Part shown: positions 35,959 to 48,478 of the stretch, in pieces
Layout: each line of letters begins with the position of its first letter
How positions within the stretch are numbered: the first letter of the stretch is position 1
Assembly: GCA_009746045.1 (NCBI GenBank)
Contig: RPFO01000034.1
Coordinates: 3,699,681-3,763,680, forward strand
Direction of reading: 5' to 3'
From: Mesostigma viride
Lineage: Eukaryota > Streptophyta > Mesostigmatophyceae > Mesostigmatales > Mesostigmataceae
DNA: 64,000 nt
Made by a program: the position numbers and the translations under genes
The notes under the pieces: model-generated
What the model saw: only the letters and a program-made list of their open reading frames with translations
Databases searched by the model: none
Told to the model about the DNA's origin: nothing

Positions 35959-36900
35959 CTAGAGTGGCACCTCAGCCCTGGTAGGGCCGCGGTGTTCCTC
36001 CGCGGAACGAGATGAATGCAGATCAGCCGTAGCAGGCCTGCTGGGTCCCTCCGCGGAACGCAACGAAGACGGTTCAGCCCTGTCAGGCCGGGGGCGGGGT
36101 TCCAACGGAACGGTGAAGGTTGGTTCCAGTTGGTCCGCATCCGGGGGCGCCCCACCCGAGGCCTCGCCGGAGGGCTTGCCCCTTAGTAGGCTGCCGCGCT
36201 GCCCGCTCCTGTGTTGTCTCCCCCGTCTCCTGCCGCCGCCGCTGCGCTGCCTCCCGCTCGAGGTCGCGTGCGGCATCCCACGTTCGCTTCCATTGGTGAT
36301 CGTCCCGACGGTTTGGTCGGGGCGGTGACGACCGTCGAGTGGGTCGCTCTTCGACCCTTGATACTGGTTGTGATCGCGAACGCGGCGAGGGCGAATGGCG
36401 GGGAACAGGTCGTTCTGGCTCGCGCCGTGTAGCTGGCCGACTCCATTCACTCCATCCTGTCGCCGCCTGAGTTGGCCGGTGATCCTGGCTGGACTGCCGT
36501 CCCCAACCTGTCGCGGGCGGGGGTGCGTCGTAACGCACCACGGGACGGTGTCCTGGACCGTCCATCCGCGGAGGAGGGTCCCGGGGTCGAGCGTCACGTG
36601 GGGGAGAACGTGGGGGAGGACGTGGGGGAGAGTCGCCGGAATCATAGCCGTCGCTCCCGCTGTTTTGGTCCTCATTGTCCATCTCCACGATGCGATCCAA
36701 GGCCATCCGGAGAGAATACTGCCCCTCTCGTTGGCACTTCTCGCCCCGCAATGCCCCCTCCAAAGGGAGGTACCGAGGAAACCGGCTCCTTAGAAGGTCC
36801 CGGACTGACGCTGGGACTAGGAGTAGCAAGAGGGGTAGACCAGGCTGGCCTAGACAGTGGTAATACACTTGTTACAAGGACACTCCTGTTACGACTCAGC
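35959..36900 (-). mobile_element. Fragment of a retrotransposon 3' region related to the element at 303-12721
   Basis: Read on the minus strand, the ORF of about 260 residues ending near 36083 contains SRFPRYLPLEG, GQYSLRMALDRIVEMDNEDQ, PPPATGWGRQSS and an Arg/Ser/Pro-rich stretch. An overlapping frame ends with LEPRPRPDRAEPSS and SAEGPSRP. The same order occurs at 10060-10900 of the intact element (FPRYLPPEG, YSLRQALDRIVAMDDEDQ, PPPATGWGRPSG, AEGPSRP). No LTR, gag or pol is attached, so this is an isolated relic of a related copy. It is useful for seeing the original frame of ORF3. Confidence 0.75.
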
Positions 36901-37374
36901 CCTCTACCTCCGCCTCTACCTAATCCTCTAATCGGTCTAATACTCCCTAAATTAGTGAGGCCACCCCTAGTTAATCCTTGTGCGAAAGACGAATGTGACG
37001 TGCTGGATCTCAATGCATTTACATAAGTACGACTATCATAATATGCCGTCCATCTATATGATCAGAATAATATGCCATCCACCATTCAACCGAAACCCGT
37101 TTATTCCAGGATTAGAGGAAGGAAACACTACTACACTGCCACGACCCTAGCTATATATGTTTAAAACCCTGGGTAAATAGACACTGGCCATGCGTCGTTA
37201 CTGGCTCCTGGCGACGGAACAACACAAAGTATGGGACCCGGGCCCTAACAATGATGCCCCCAGCCCACTGGAAGTCTTCCATGCACTCATGGGGATGAAC
37301 AAGGTCTTTACACTTATGCCGGACGACGATATATCTTCAGTACAATGGCTACCATGGTCGCAGGGCGCGCCTTA
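36901..37374. other. Intergenic stretch with one short ORF
   Basis: AT-richer DNA without a recognised gene. The plus-strand ORF at 37190-37378 (62 residues, MRRYWLLATEQHKVWDPGPN, ending WLPWSQGAPY) has a natural-looking composition and stops in the TTAA at the edge of the next element. It could be a relic exon or retroelement piece. No function is claimed. Confidence 0.3.
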
Positions 37375-39101
37375 TTAACTCGTCGTCTGTCCCAACTCAG
37401 TCCTCAAAAGAGGACTGAGTTGACCTTTTTCAACCGCGTGTAGCGACTAGGTGGGGGGTCCATCCCAAATGTTTTGATGTGGATCGAGGGTGTATTTGAT
37501 GTCATTTTGCTGGAAAAAATGCTGCGTTAGTGAAAACTTGACCCAAACACCTGGAAATTACTCGGACATATGACACCCTCGGCGAATTTGCATTTTTCGG
37601 GATAAGAGCGAGTGGGGAAAATTTAATCAAATCGTGGTGCACGTTAGAAAAATATAGGCAGGTAAACAATATAGTTCTTGAAACGTGGCAAAAAACTGGG
37701 CTCAATTCGGCCACTGCCACTGCCTGAAACAATGAAAAAACTCTCAGTCCTCAGGAGAGGAATGGGGCTTTTGCTAACTTTGCTAGCATGTAAGTGCGGT
37801 CATACTACACACCACCGTGGCCACCAACCATCCCAATCACCTCATTTCCCTTCAAGCGTAACAGGACAACACACTTGCATCATCATACTGCAGTTGTATC
37901 ATACCTTATCATGTAGTGAGAGCCTATGCATGCACGTAGGGAATGGGCTTGGATACCTACCAACAAAGGGTTATGTTATAAGTGTCAACCACCAATATAA
38001 TGGGTAGGTTAGCATCTTTCCATTGTTTCTAACAACAATAGATATGGCTATAACTGTTTTGCCTTGCCATGATGTGGCCAACATAGTTGCTGGCACATGA
38101 TGGCAGTGGTTTGTCACCAAGACTTTTCACTCACCCGTATAAGCTTGAAAGCACCCTTGACGCAGCCCGTGGCCACACAATCATGCAGTATGAACGTAGC
38201 AAAAGAATAACTAACATCTATGAAGGTGTTTGAACCTGCACAGCTCCTAAAACCCTGCACAACTACACTGGGTTAAGGCAAATGCCTGCTAACATCATCT
38301 GAAAAGGGGGTTTTAGAGAGGGGCAGGCAACGGTCAAGAAAGAGCATCAAGACTTGAACCTGACAACGCCTGGCAAGCTTAAACTTATGTAAGAACATCA
38401 AGAAACGAAGAGGCAACGATAATCCGACTTTACCTGGCACGGCTGGCGTTACCTTGGCCCAGGCGGTGCCCGCAAAAGTGGCACTTTGCGGCACATAGAC
38501 CATGACGTGACAGAGTGGTCGAAATCATCAAATCTATACTGTCACTCAATTTATTCTAATACAATACATGTTAAAATGTAGAAACAAACCTATCAGCCAT
38601 TGAAATTGCGCCGGAAAGCAAGCGCAGTCATCAATTCCGTCGACCTGCCTTATCGCAGTATTTTCCAGCAAGAACAGTGCCGACACCGGGTAAATCGCAT
38701 CCCCGCGAGCTAAAAATTAGGCTTTATCATCTATATGACATATAAAATCTATTTCCTGAGTTTGGACAGCTAACTCGTCCGCAAACGTAAACTGCATGCA
38801 TGGGCGCGAGCCGCCATGGCTAGGTCGTGCATTTCCGGAACTCACGTTTCACGTGGAAAAGCACCCTTACCACCTGTACTTTGACCGTACATTTAGCCGC
38901 TCATACCAAATCCAAAAAAATCCCAAAAATATGTCCAAGAAAGATCTTTTCACGTAGTATTTGAATAAATTTTGAGAGAATTTTTTTGTCGAACATTCTG
39001 ACCGGGGCGAATTTTGTACAGAACCTCAAAACTCGGTCCTCAGGAGAGGACTGAGAAAAACTCAGTCCTCTCCAGAGGTAGTGGGACAGACGACGAGTTA
39101 A
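37375..39101. mobile_element. 1.7-kb non-autonomous DNA transposon-like element with TTAA ends
   Basis: TTAACTCGTCGTCTGTCCCA at 37375-37394 is perfectly inverted at 39082-39101. Because TTAA is palindromic it may be the target duplication, leaving 16-base inverted ends that begin CTCGTCGTC. Just inside both ends are hairpins of ACTCAGTCCTC/GAGGACTGAGT (37396-37423, and near 39038-39072). No ORF exceeds about 110 codons and none looks like a transposase. TTAA targets are typical of the piggyBac group, but the terminal bases are not the usual ones, so the family is open. Confidence 0.8.
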
Positions 39102-39239
39102 TGCGGGCACCCCAATTTAGGCACAACTAGGTAACTTTAGGCTATTTGTGGCATACCTGGGTTTTAACTTAACTGTTATATGGAAATAAACTAACACCCA
39201 TTTCACCGGAAATAACAACAGTAACCAAAACCGCCTGTT

Positions 39240-39475
39240 AACTTTTCCCTCTCAAGGTCAACCCTCTCAAGGTTGAGGGGTAAACCCTCTCAAGGTGTGA
39301 ACCCAACTTAAGGCGTGAATAAATCTACTAAATGATCATTTTTTGAACTAAAGATAATCAAACATACCCTTTTATGAACTCCTTTTAACTCAGAATGCCG
39401 AAATTCTATTCGACCCAACTCAAGGCGTGAACACAACTTAAGCCAACCCAACTTAAGGCGTGAATGACTGTACTG
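39240..39475. repeat. Short direct repeats (CCCTCTCAAGG, AACTTAAGGCGTGAA)
   Basis: CCCTCTCAAGG occurs three to four times between 39245 and 39297 and AACTTAAGGCGTGAA-type units occur at about 39305, 39418 and 39452. CTGTACTGGATTCG is repeated at 39468 and 39500. Probably a decayed repeat. No gene is seen. Confidence 0.5.
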
Positions 39476-39572
39476 GATTCGTAAGCGGAACCGCCCACAC
39501 TGTACTGGATTCGCAAAATACGCAGGATGCAGGATGCAATCAGTAGTTCCTGTTGGCTGTTGCGCCCTTAGC

Positions 39573-40010
39573 TTACAGGTCAGACTTGTGGTCGTCATAT
39601 TTCATCTTCATGGAGCTACAACACCTATTCTTAACCTTGGGCCGCAACTCGGAAGGAGTTAGTTTCGCTTGGGGAAAACTCAAATCTGACACGTCGGGGA
39701 GCAAAGTAACAGGGTGTAATATTTCTTTATTATTATTTATTTTGCAAGTGGCGCTGACAGCATATGACGCCCCGCAAACGCCAAGCATAGAAGGCCTCTG
39801 TTTGGTAGAGTTTTTCACGATGTATTCTGTAATGGTGTCGCATGCTTCCTCTTTACCGGTTGCCACCCCGGGAATCTCCAGTTCCGGGCAGAGCGTGAAG
39901 GGGCGCGCTTGGATGGTGAGTACAAGAGCAGCGAGCAGCGATTTGATACGGCTGTAAGCTATATATTTTGTGGGAACCCCGCCTCTCTCATATGGCGTAG
40001 TTGGCATCAC
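39573..40010 (-). CDS. Doubtful host ORF with signal-peptide-like start
   Basis: 145 codons. Near its N-terminus SRIKSLLAALVLTIQARPFT looks like a cleavable signal segment and is followed by a Cys-containing stretch (DTITEYIVKNSTKQRPSML). An ORF of similar length lies on the other strand, so chance is a real possibility. No family is recognised. The rest of 39102-41011 shows nothing I can identify. Confidence 0.2.
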   Translation of the reverse strand: MMPTTPYERGGVPTKYIAYSRIKSLLAALVLTIQARPFTLCPELEIPGVATGKEEACDTITEYIVKNSTKQRPSMLGVCGASYAVSATCKINNNKEILHPVTLLPDVSDLSFPQAKLTPSELRPKVKNRCCSSMKMKYDDHKSDL

Positions 40011-41011
40011 ATATCGATTGAATTGCCTTCTCTAACTCTATGGAAAGCGCGTGAGAGCGCGGTAGCAAGCGTTGAGACTTTCACAGTCTTATTGTTTAGA
40101 GCATATGCGGTTGCATTCTGGTTAGCTGCCGATGGCGTACATTGCTTTTAACACTGCGCCCACTTGCTATGTGTGCACCCTGGTAGTTGTACTGTCGCTT
40201 CACGCTCTGTGTTAGAATGATATGTGCATGTAGGCCGATGCCACTGCTCTTACAGTCAAATGTGATGTTTTGAATACAGCTCTCCTAACAATAGCAAAAA
40301 AAAAGACCTGCTGAATGTTGAACAAATAGCTCCGAAATCATTCTAGGCGGGTATTGAAGCAAAAAATGGTTGAAGGCAGTGCTGTGGGCCGTTTGAGGCC
40401 AAATGAATCAGAATCATTATCGTTTCAGGACCACCGACCGATAGGCGGCATGACCACCAACAGATACGCGGCATGACCACCGACTGATAGGGGGCATGAC
40501 ACGGTGCCCCCAGGTTCCCACTAGGGGGGAGTTACGATTTACAACATAGCGCACCCAGATCCCGATACTGGAGCCAGTCATTCCGGCATCATGGCCAGGG
40601 ACATGCATGGAGCTGGTGAAGCATTTGCATGTGCATGCATGAGGCGTGTGGGGCGAGTTGACTGTCACAGCCCCATACGGGGAAACCTGTGTTTGGATGC
40701 GTCAAATATTAGCAAACCGATGCCATGCCATCGTGCACTTGGCTGGGTGCATAAGTGGCGTGGTCCCATAGTGCAACAGTCCGTGCTATCGCCGCAATAG
40801 ACCCGTACGCTCCCGCCTCACAAGTGCGCCCATGTCCGCCGTTTTGGGGCGTCCCGTTCCCTTGTTCCCTTGGACATGACCCTTTCATGCCTCCCTTGCT
40901 TCCCCACTTGGTCATGGGTAAGGTAGAGCGTAGGCTCCATCACTGATCGCCCCACGCACACGTCATCCTGTTGCCCACACACAGCCACCATATGGCCGGC
41001 CCAGGCTGGAC

Positions 41012-44000
41012 ATGGCGGCAGCGTCCACCAGTAGGAGAGCACATGGAGGAGGGTCGCTGGCTGCCTGCGCTAGTGGTTGGTGCCGCCGACCGCAACAGGG
41101 TCTACAACGCAGGCAGCACGCTGGGAACCAGTTGCTGAGTAGGGCGTGCGGGTGGGGAGGGGGCTGGGGTATCAAGCGTGGTGGCCCTCTGAAGAGCCGG
41201 TCAATGCCCCTCAGGATGGGCGTCATGTGCTGCTCTGCGGAAGTCATCGAGAAGGCGCTCATGGAAGTGGTGAGTCCCTTTTATAAAGTTGTAAAGATGG
41301 TAACTTCATTGGAAGGCGCTCATGGAAGTGGTGAGTCCCATTTATAACAGTTGCAGAGCTGGCAACTTCGTTGGAAGGGGCTCATGGAAGTGGCGAGTAC
41401 CTTTTCGAACAGTTGCAGAGGTGGCAACTTCATTGGAAGGCGCTCATGGAAGTAGTGAGTCCCTTTTTGTCCCTAGAACACTTTGAGCTTTCAACTTCAT
41501 TGGAAAGCAAGCACGGAAGTGGTGAGTTGTTTGGGGAATACTCGAAGATCTGGCAACTTCGTTGCTGAGCGAGCATCGAAGCAGTGACCCCCCTTTAGAC
41601 AGTTGTAGAGCTGGCAAATCCTGGAGAAGGCACTAATTGAAGGCACTTCATTAACATAGGGAGTCGCTCAAGGCGCACCTGCGGATTCGTCGAGTTTTTT
41701 GGAAGGCACAAGTGCAATTCGTTACATGTTGTCACGGCACTGACACGGCCTTGACCATGATACGTTAGCGATGTAGTATGATTTACTATGATGCACTATG
41801 ATGCACTACGATGCACTATGACGCACTATGATGCACTATGATGCACTATGATGCACTATGATGCACTATGATGCACTATGATGCACTATGATGCACTATA
41901 GTGCACTATGATGCACTATGATGCACTATGATGCACTATGATGCACTATGATGCACTATGATGCACTATGATGCACTATGATGCACTATGATGCACTATG
42001 ACGCACTATGATGCACTATGATGCACTATGATGCACTATGGTGCACTATGGTGCACTATGACGCACTATGATGCACTATGATGCACTATGATGCACTATG
42101 ATGCACTATGATGCACTTTGATGCACTATGATGCACTATGATGCACTATGATGCACTATGGTGCACTATGATGCACTATGATGCACTATGATGCACTATG
42201 ATGCACTATGATGCACTATGATGCACTATGATGCACTATGATGCACTATGATGCACTATGATGCACTATGGTGCACTATGATGCACTATGATGCACTATG
42301 ATGCACTATGATGCACTATGATGCACTATGATGCACTATGATGCACTATGATGCACTATGATGCACTATGATGCACTATGATGCACTATGATGCACTATG
42401 ATGCACAAGCGAGTGTTGAGGGAGAGAACCCGATGGGTTTGAACCTGTGTGGCTGATGGTCCCACAGTCAGCTAGGTCACTGACACACATGCGTCCTGTT
42501 CTAACGGCGCTACTCTAACGTTGGCTTTGTGTGACCCTCTGTGGGCATATCACCGGCTAATGAGCCGGCGCAAGAATCAACTCCAAGCATGCCTTAATGC
42601 CCGCCACAAGCACCACCCAAGTTCGTGTCTGTGTGGGAAGTGCATGCTCCAGGTGCGGGCCATGCGGCGGCTTCCTTCTTATTGTTCCTCCATCAGGGAA
42701 CCAAGTACCTACCCAAAGCAGCGTATATCCTGTGGCTCTCCCAACATATGCTTATGCTTTGTTCATTAATGAACAGATGAATGGATGCATGAATGAATGC
42801 GTGAGTGAATGCGTGATTGAATGAATTCGGGGAGGTCGGGGTGGTATCGGGGGGTCCCATGCGGGGTGCGTGCGCGTGTACAGGTCAGCATGTACCTGGA
42901 GAACGACATGGTACTCGCCGTGGGGGGTGGGCTGTTGTCGGAAGGACTACTGGCGTCGATGGGGGCCCGCGTCGCAGAGGGGCGGCTGACGGGTGTTAAG
43001 GTCATCCCCATGTATGTAGGTGCCCGCGTGGCTGCATCACGTGCCCCATCATGCCTCTACGGCTCCCCTGACCCTCAAAGGGGGTGGATTGTGAAAATGT
43101 TGTCGCGGCCAGGGAAGCACACAATGGCGTGTGCACCGTGCCTGGCAGCGATGGCCCCCTGCTGGCGGCCATCTCCATCGTGGGTACATGCAGGCGCACT
43201 GGGGAATATGTGCGGGGGGGGGGCGGCAGGATCGTCTTTCGCTGATGCGCGTGATTGCAGTACATCTCCTGCCCTGTACAGAACCACAGGATGGCCTCTA
43301 AACAGGATGGCCTCTAGTGCCTTTTGCGAAATTCATGGTTGTTATGAGCTGGCCTCAGGCTACTCCATACTTGTCCTTTTAGATTAAGTCACAAAAATAC
43401 ATAGTAGTACTACTGTGAGTTCTCTATGGTTTTCCATGTAGTAATGGGGAACAGGCTAGAGCAGGTCCTGCCCAGAGCAGTGCGTCGAGCTTTATAGGCC
43501 AGGTGGGGATGTTTCTTTTGAACAGGGATGGATACACGCGCGTGTTAGGCCGCGTGTTGTTGTTAACACACGTGTTTTTTAGCTTGACCGGCCGTTGTCA
43601 CGGACCATGGGTTGCGTACTTATTACGTGACAACCACTGCTCCACAGATGCACTTGTGCCAGAGGATGTGGTGGGGTGGGGTCCATATTTTTAAATCAGT
43701 CCCTTGCGTCCGTGCATTCTTGGTGCATATTTGGCGCACCGCGTCAGGTCGGTGGCCTGCAAGACGTTGGCGTCCATGGCTGGTCTGGAGACTTTGTCCA
43801 TCGGGGCCGCCACTAAGGTGGGTGGTCCTCATAAAGAGGTGCGAACACGACAGCTTGGGGATGGCCACTGGCATCTGTCACATTGAGGGTGTCAAGTGCC
43901 GACGGCGACACGAAGGATCCGTCACCACCAGTGTTGCAGGAGTCGAACGTACCACAAAAGCGGGCTTTTTATTTTGGTTGCTGCTTGAGCGCTGTTGACG

Positions 44001-47000
44001 TGGCTCGTGTCTCCCTACGATTGCTTGGTTCCGGCGATTGTGATGGGCAGGCTAATGGCTGCAATCACCTAGCCCACACAACTTTGATAGAGCACGACTG
44101 AATTGGAATACTCTGTCCTGTCTGTGAAGCAGTTGGATAATCATCATCAAGGGATACCCTAGTCTACTCACCGTGGAACTCCAGGGTAGCCAGACTCGTT
44201 TGTCTGAACAATGAGTGGGCACACGCAAAAGGCAGGCCACATCCTGGCCGCGGATGCTCATGGGAACGCTTATTGCTTGCCAAAAGGCTAGCCGTACCCC
44301 CTGACAAACACGGCAGGGAGGGTGGGCGAGAAAGAAAGAGGAGGACTTGAGCTAGGAGGGTTCGTTTTTGTCTTTTCTGCGTAGCACGCGGCCTTGGCCC
44401 GGAAGGCATTTTTTCGCCACACAATTTTCGGGCCTGAACAAAGGACGCAAGTTGGCGTTCCTTTCCTGGCGTCTGGCGTGAGTTTGCTGGGGCTCTTAGG
44501 TCACATATTGCGTGGGGGGAATATTTTCAGATTTACTACGTCCTTAACGAATAATTGTCAGCAGTGGCAAGGTTGTATTGCAATGTAGCTCTCACGCACC
44601 TGGCCAGAAAAAAAAGGCCAAATCTTTGCCACTGCAGGCCGCACCGGCTTCAATTCGTTGGTCATGTCAACCCTAAAACCTAGCTATAGCGGCTACCCTT
44701 CCATCTCACTTGAAAGACACTGCGTTCAGAGAACCACGATTGTATTTGCTCTTACTGCAGTAATTTCGGGGCCATACAGCGCCTGCGCCGCACTTTTGAG
44801 TGCCAATTAAGGCCTTTCTGTTTCCTGTCCTCTCCCCCTGCTGGGACCAGACGCACCCTGGTCTCCCTCCTCTCCGCCATTCCCTCCCTCACGCGCCGTC
44901 TTCTGCTTCCCTTGCCTGGCCTGTAGTACGTTGCACTCATCGGTTGCACTGCCCCACCCGCCATCCTTGGCTGCGCTCGCCTGGCCTGTTATATGTGGCA
45001 CTCCTCGGTTGCGCTGCCTCACCCGCCATCCTTGGCTGCGCTCGCCTGGCCTGTTATATGTGGCACTCCTCGGTTGCGCTGCCTCACCCGCCATCCTTGC
45101 TGGCCTTGCCGGGGATTCACAATGTTGTGCTCCTCTGTCTCACTTTCCCACCCGCCATCCTTGCCGGTCTGCCCTGTGCCGCACCGGACCATCACTGTTG
45201 AAGTTTACTGTGCCGCACCGGACCATCACTGTTAATATTTTCTGCGCCGCCGCGGACCGTCGCCCTGTGGCGTGCTGGCTGGCGGCTATTAGAGAAGCTA
45301 GTGCGAGCGAGTGAGACGGCACCCTACCCTCCTTGTCATTGTGTGTAGGTGTTCCAAGGTCCTCATAGTGGTGCCATCGTGTTGCAGTAACGTGCTTTAA
45401 TTTATTTTTGTTAATCGCCCTGTGGCGCACTTGACGGTCACCGCTTGCGAGCAGGTAGACCTGGCCGTGGCGGACGCGTTCACGCTTGCAGACGGCACGC
45501 TGGACGCCATCCGCGGGCTGGAGCCGGAGGACTGCCTGGAGAAGGAGACGCGGCTGCTGCCTCGCGTCGACAAGCTCATGCTGCTGGTGATGCCAGACGC
45601 CGTGCGCCAGCAGCTGGGGGGGGTGGTCCCGGTGGTCATCGGCAAGGTGAGCAGGGCAAGGTCAGCATGGGCAAGGCGCGGTGAGCTGCATGGTGGCATA
45701 GTTCGCGGTGATTCGTGACCTGTTAATGGAGGTATGTGTTTGATTTCTCAAAAAGCAAAAGTCCTTGGGACAGCATGGTGGGGATGATGGGGGGCAGACG
45801 CTTATCTTTGATCGGTCACGAGGTTACTTAATTGCTCAGAATAGAAGCGCGCCTCAATGATGCAGACTAACGGATAACTAAACTTGATCTTCATCGGGGG
45901 GGGGGGGGGGGAGGTTCAGTTGTCTTTCCTCGATGTTGCATGTTGGACCTGCAACATTCTTATAACTGCGGACGTCACGGGGATGACCCTGTTGCTCTGG
46001 CGGTGGTCCATCCCCATTCGGTGTGCATCCCTGTCCTGTGCGCGGTGGTAGACAATATTCGTTGCGTTTGCTTGTGATGACGATGATTATGATGATGCCT
46101 GTGTGGCTTGCGTGTTGTGTTGCATCCACGGCGGGCACGTCCCATCGCCCCGACACCCGCAGGAGAACTGGGAAGAGGTGGCCGAGGCATTGGATGACAT
46201 CTTTGTTGGCCAGGCGTCGGTAGGTGCCCAGGCCACATCTTGCTGTCACAACTAGGTTGTAGTAGTGGACCTGCTGTGTTCTGACCCTCATCAAAATCTA
46301 TGCCCTGGCTTTGCATCGTTCATGGCTTGGCAACCGTGTTCACAGATTCCTGTTGTGGCTTGTCACATCTAACACTAGCGTCCAAGCTTCAGATGCTCAC
46401 TATGCCATCTGCAATGTGGGGCTCGGCCCTCGGGATATCAGTCCAAAAAGTTGAAATGATTCTCACGCTGGGCACCCTGATGTGTGTCTTTCTTCGATCG
46501 GTTGTCACCTGTAATGAGGGAGGCATCTCAAGGATGCTGTCTGCAAACTTGGGCAGTCTTCCTCTCATATCCGACAACTTTTCTCAAAGTCCAATCCGCA
46601 ATCGGCAGTGAATTGTGGCCAAGGAAGCGCAAGCTGTGGAGGATTTACTGTGAAAAGTTTTTCTGTGAAATACTTGAATCCAATGCTGCTTCTGCTCTCC
46701 CACACGACTGACACAATATCTCCTCACAACTCAGACAGCCATGCTTCTGTTTCCCTTCCTTCCTCATGCCCGTGTGCTGCAGATCTGGCGGCGGCCGGCA
46801 GAGGGCAAAGTGACCAACCCCTCGGGCGGGAACAACCCGTATGTGACGGAGGAAGGCAACTACATTCTCGACATCCTGTTTGAAGAGGACATCAAGGATC
46901 CAGGTGGGGAGAAGAGACACAATAGTCCCTGGACAGCACCGCTTGTCGAAGCTTGAGCAGCCCGAATGTGTGCATGGCCAGCTGTGTGTGTCCCATTTTG

Positions 47001-48383
47001 AAACGCACTTGTCCATGCAAGGTCACCACTGCTTGCATTTGCCTATGCCTATGGATCTTTCCTCCCCCATCGCATCTCCCAATGTGCCACTCCCGGATTT
47101 ATGGGTCAGGAGTGTGTAGGTGGTTATGGCCCATGAAGGATTGACAGTGGCACAAGCGTTTTACTTGGGCAATGGGCAATTGCCCCCCTTCATTTTGTTT
47201 TGGGCGTGTGTTGGAAAGAAATGCTGTCAATTTGTGGACGTAGCCTCCCCTTTTTGCTAAAGCCACTTGATTTTGAAGGAGGACCTAATATATATATATA
47301 TATATTGACTATGTATCCTGCTCGTTACCATGTCAACAAGTGGCAAGAGCTTTTTAACCCTCCAAGGCATAATGTAGTTATTGCAACTAGCTACTTGCGA
47401 GTACTTAATGCATGTTGTCGCGGTGCATGGCATGTTCCGTGTGTGCTGCCTCCCCCCTGTGTCTACTGTGGTTGCTGTCGGTATGCCCCGTGCAGAAGCC
47501 GTTGCGGCAGCCATAGAAAGCGTGCCCGGCGTCAAGTGCCACGGGTTGCTGCTCAACAAAGCGTGAGTTTCTGCGCTTGGCGTGTTACACTGGCACTGGT
47601 CATCCCTTGTGCCTGGGTTTAGTGTTGAATTTAGGTTGGGTCATTTTTTGTTTCTAGTTGAACGCTTGCCCGCATCAATACCAGCACAGTGTACAAAAGC
47701 GACGCAATCTCACATGCTTCTCCCAATGCCAGCTGCTAGGTGCGTAGGCACGCACACACATGTACATGTACTGCGATAATGCCACCTCAAGGCATGTGTG
47801 TGCGCAGGTGTGCAAGGCACCTGGGCCACTTGTCGATGCCTCAGCAGCAAAGATGTGCAAGGGTTTGTTGGCATGTGCAAGCATCTTGGCTGGCTGCCCT
47901 GGAGACTGGTACGACGTTGCGGCCTGTAGTGCGTATCAGGCTGTGCATGTAAGTCCAGAGCCACCAAATTGTTGCTTCACTAGGCAACCTTCGTTTTTGT
48001 GCTAGCACGGCGTGTAGCAAGGAGGGGCTGAAACTTGTTACCTGTACCAGCACCGTCTCATTTGCAGCGGCCAAACAAGGACAGGTGGGGACAGCAGGGT
48101 TGTCAACGTCAAGGCTTTGCAATGCTGCCCCAGTACATGGTCGGAAGAGGCTGTCAGGCATTGCATGTCCTAAACGGCTCATGATCTAGTGGGGCATAAC
48201 ATACAACAAACAGGTATCTCTGCACTTGATGCACACTAAAGTATCAATGAGACAACCTGGCATGAAATGCTTCTTTTTTTTTTCATATTTCTTCGCAGCA
48301 CAAGCGCGATCATTGTTGGAGGTGTACACGGATGGGTCCCCCGGTATCCCATCATGCGAAACGTCATCATTCCTGGAACCTGA
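41012..48383 (+). CDS. Plastid-targeted ribose-5-phosphate isomerase A-like protein, eight exons, catalytic residues altered
   Basis: Exons inferred at 41012-41269, 42884-43011, 43748-43817, 45455-45646, 46163-46219, 46783-46903, 47496-47562 and 48299-48383, all GT-AG, total 978 nt (325 residues) with consistent phase. Exon 1 encodes MAAASTSRRAHGGGSLAACA and a further Arg/Ser/Gly-rich stretch, a chloroplast transit peptide of about 70 residues. The rest follows RpiA: MYLENDMVLAVGGG (phosphate loop), ASMAGLETLS, VDLAVADAF, LEPEDCLEKETRL, PYVTEEGNYILDILF, IESVPGVKCHGLLLN and TSAIIVGGVHGW. However, the GTGST loop, the DGADE aspartates and the KGGGG lysine of active enzymes are replaced, so isomerase activity is doubtful. 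It is a divergent member of the NagB/RpiA superfamily. Exon borders were set by eye. Confidence 0.78.
41250..41640 (+). repeat. About six tandem 61-67-bp repeats that copy the exon-1 end and its splice donor
   Basis: Each unit begins GGAAGGCGCTCATGGAAGTG, the last 19-20 bases of exon 1, followed by GTGAGT and about 35 bases of intron. GTGAGT donors stand at 41270, 41331, 41456 and 41522, with GCGAGT at 41393; the sixth unit is degenerate. The reading frame from exon 1 stops at 41345-41347 if the first donor is skipped. Confidence 0.85.
41771..42406 (+). repeat. 10-bp satellite (ATGCACTATG)n in intron 1
   Basis: About 63 head-to-tail copies, almost all perfect, with a few single-base variants (GTGCACTATG, ACGCACTATG, ATGCACTTTG). 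The low divergence suggests recent expansion. It lies wholly inside intron 1 of the RpiA-like gene. Confidence 0.95.
44917..45250 (+). repeat. Tandem repeats in intron 3 (65-bp x4, then 34-bp x2-3)
   Basis: Four units of about 65 bp containing CCTGGCCTGTTATATGTGGC and CACCCGCCATCCTTG run from 44917 to about 45172. They are followed by two or three 34-bp units starting GCCGCACCGGACCATCACTG. They are intronic and non-coding. Confidence 0.8.
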
Positions 48384-48478
48384 CTGCCGCTGGATAGTCC
48401 CCCCAGTCGTGTCATCTTCAAGACGTGGGGGAATCCCATCTCATGATCCATGTATTTCCTTTTGTGATGAGATTTTCT

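Noticed and set aside
41771-42406. Possible CRISPR-like array
   Set aside because: Contiguous 10-bp satellite with no spacers, inside a eukaryotic intron.
47760-48005. ORF at 47760-48005 considered as an extra exon of the RpiA-like gene
   Set aside because: Joining 47562 directly to 48299 keeps frame and gives the expected RpiA C-terminal strand; this ORF would interrupt it.
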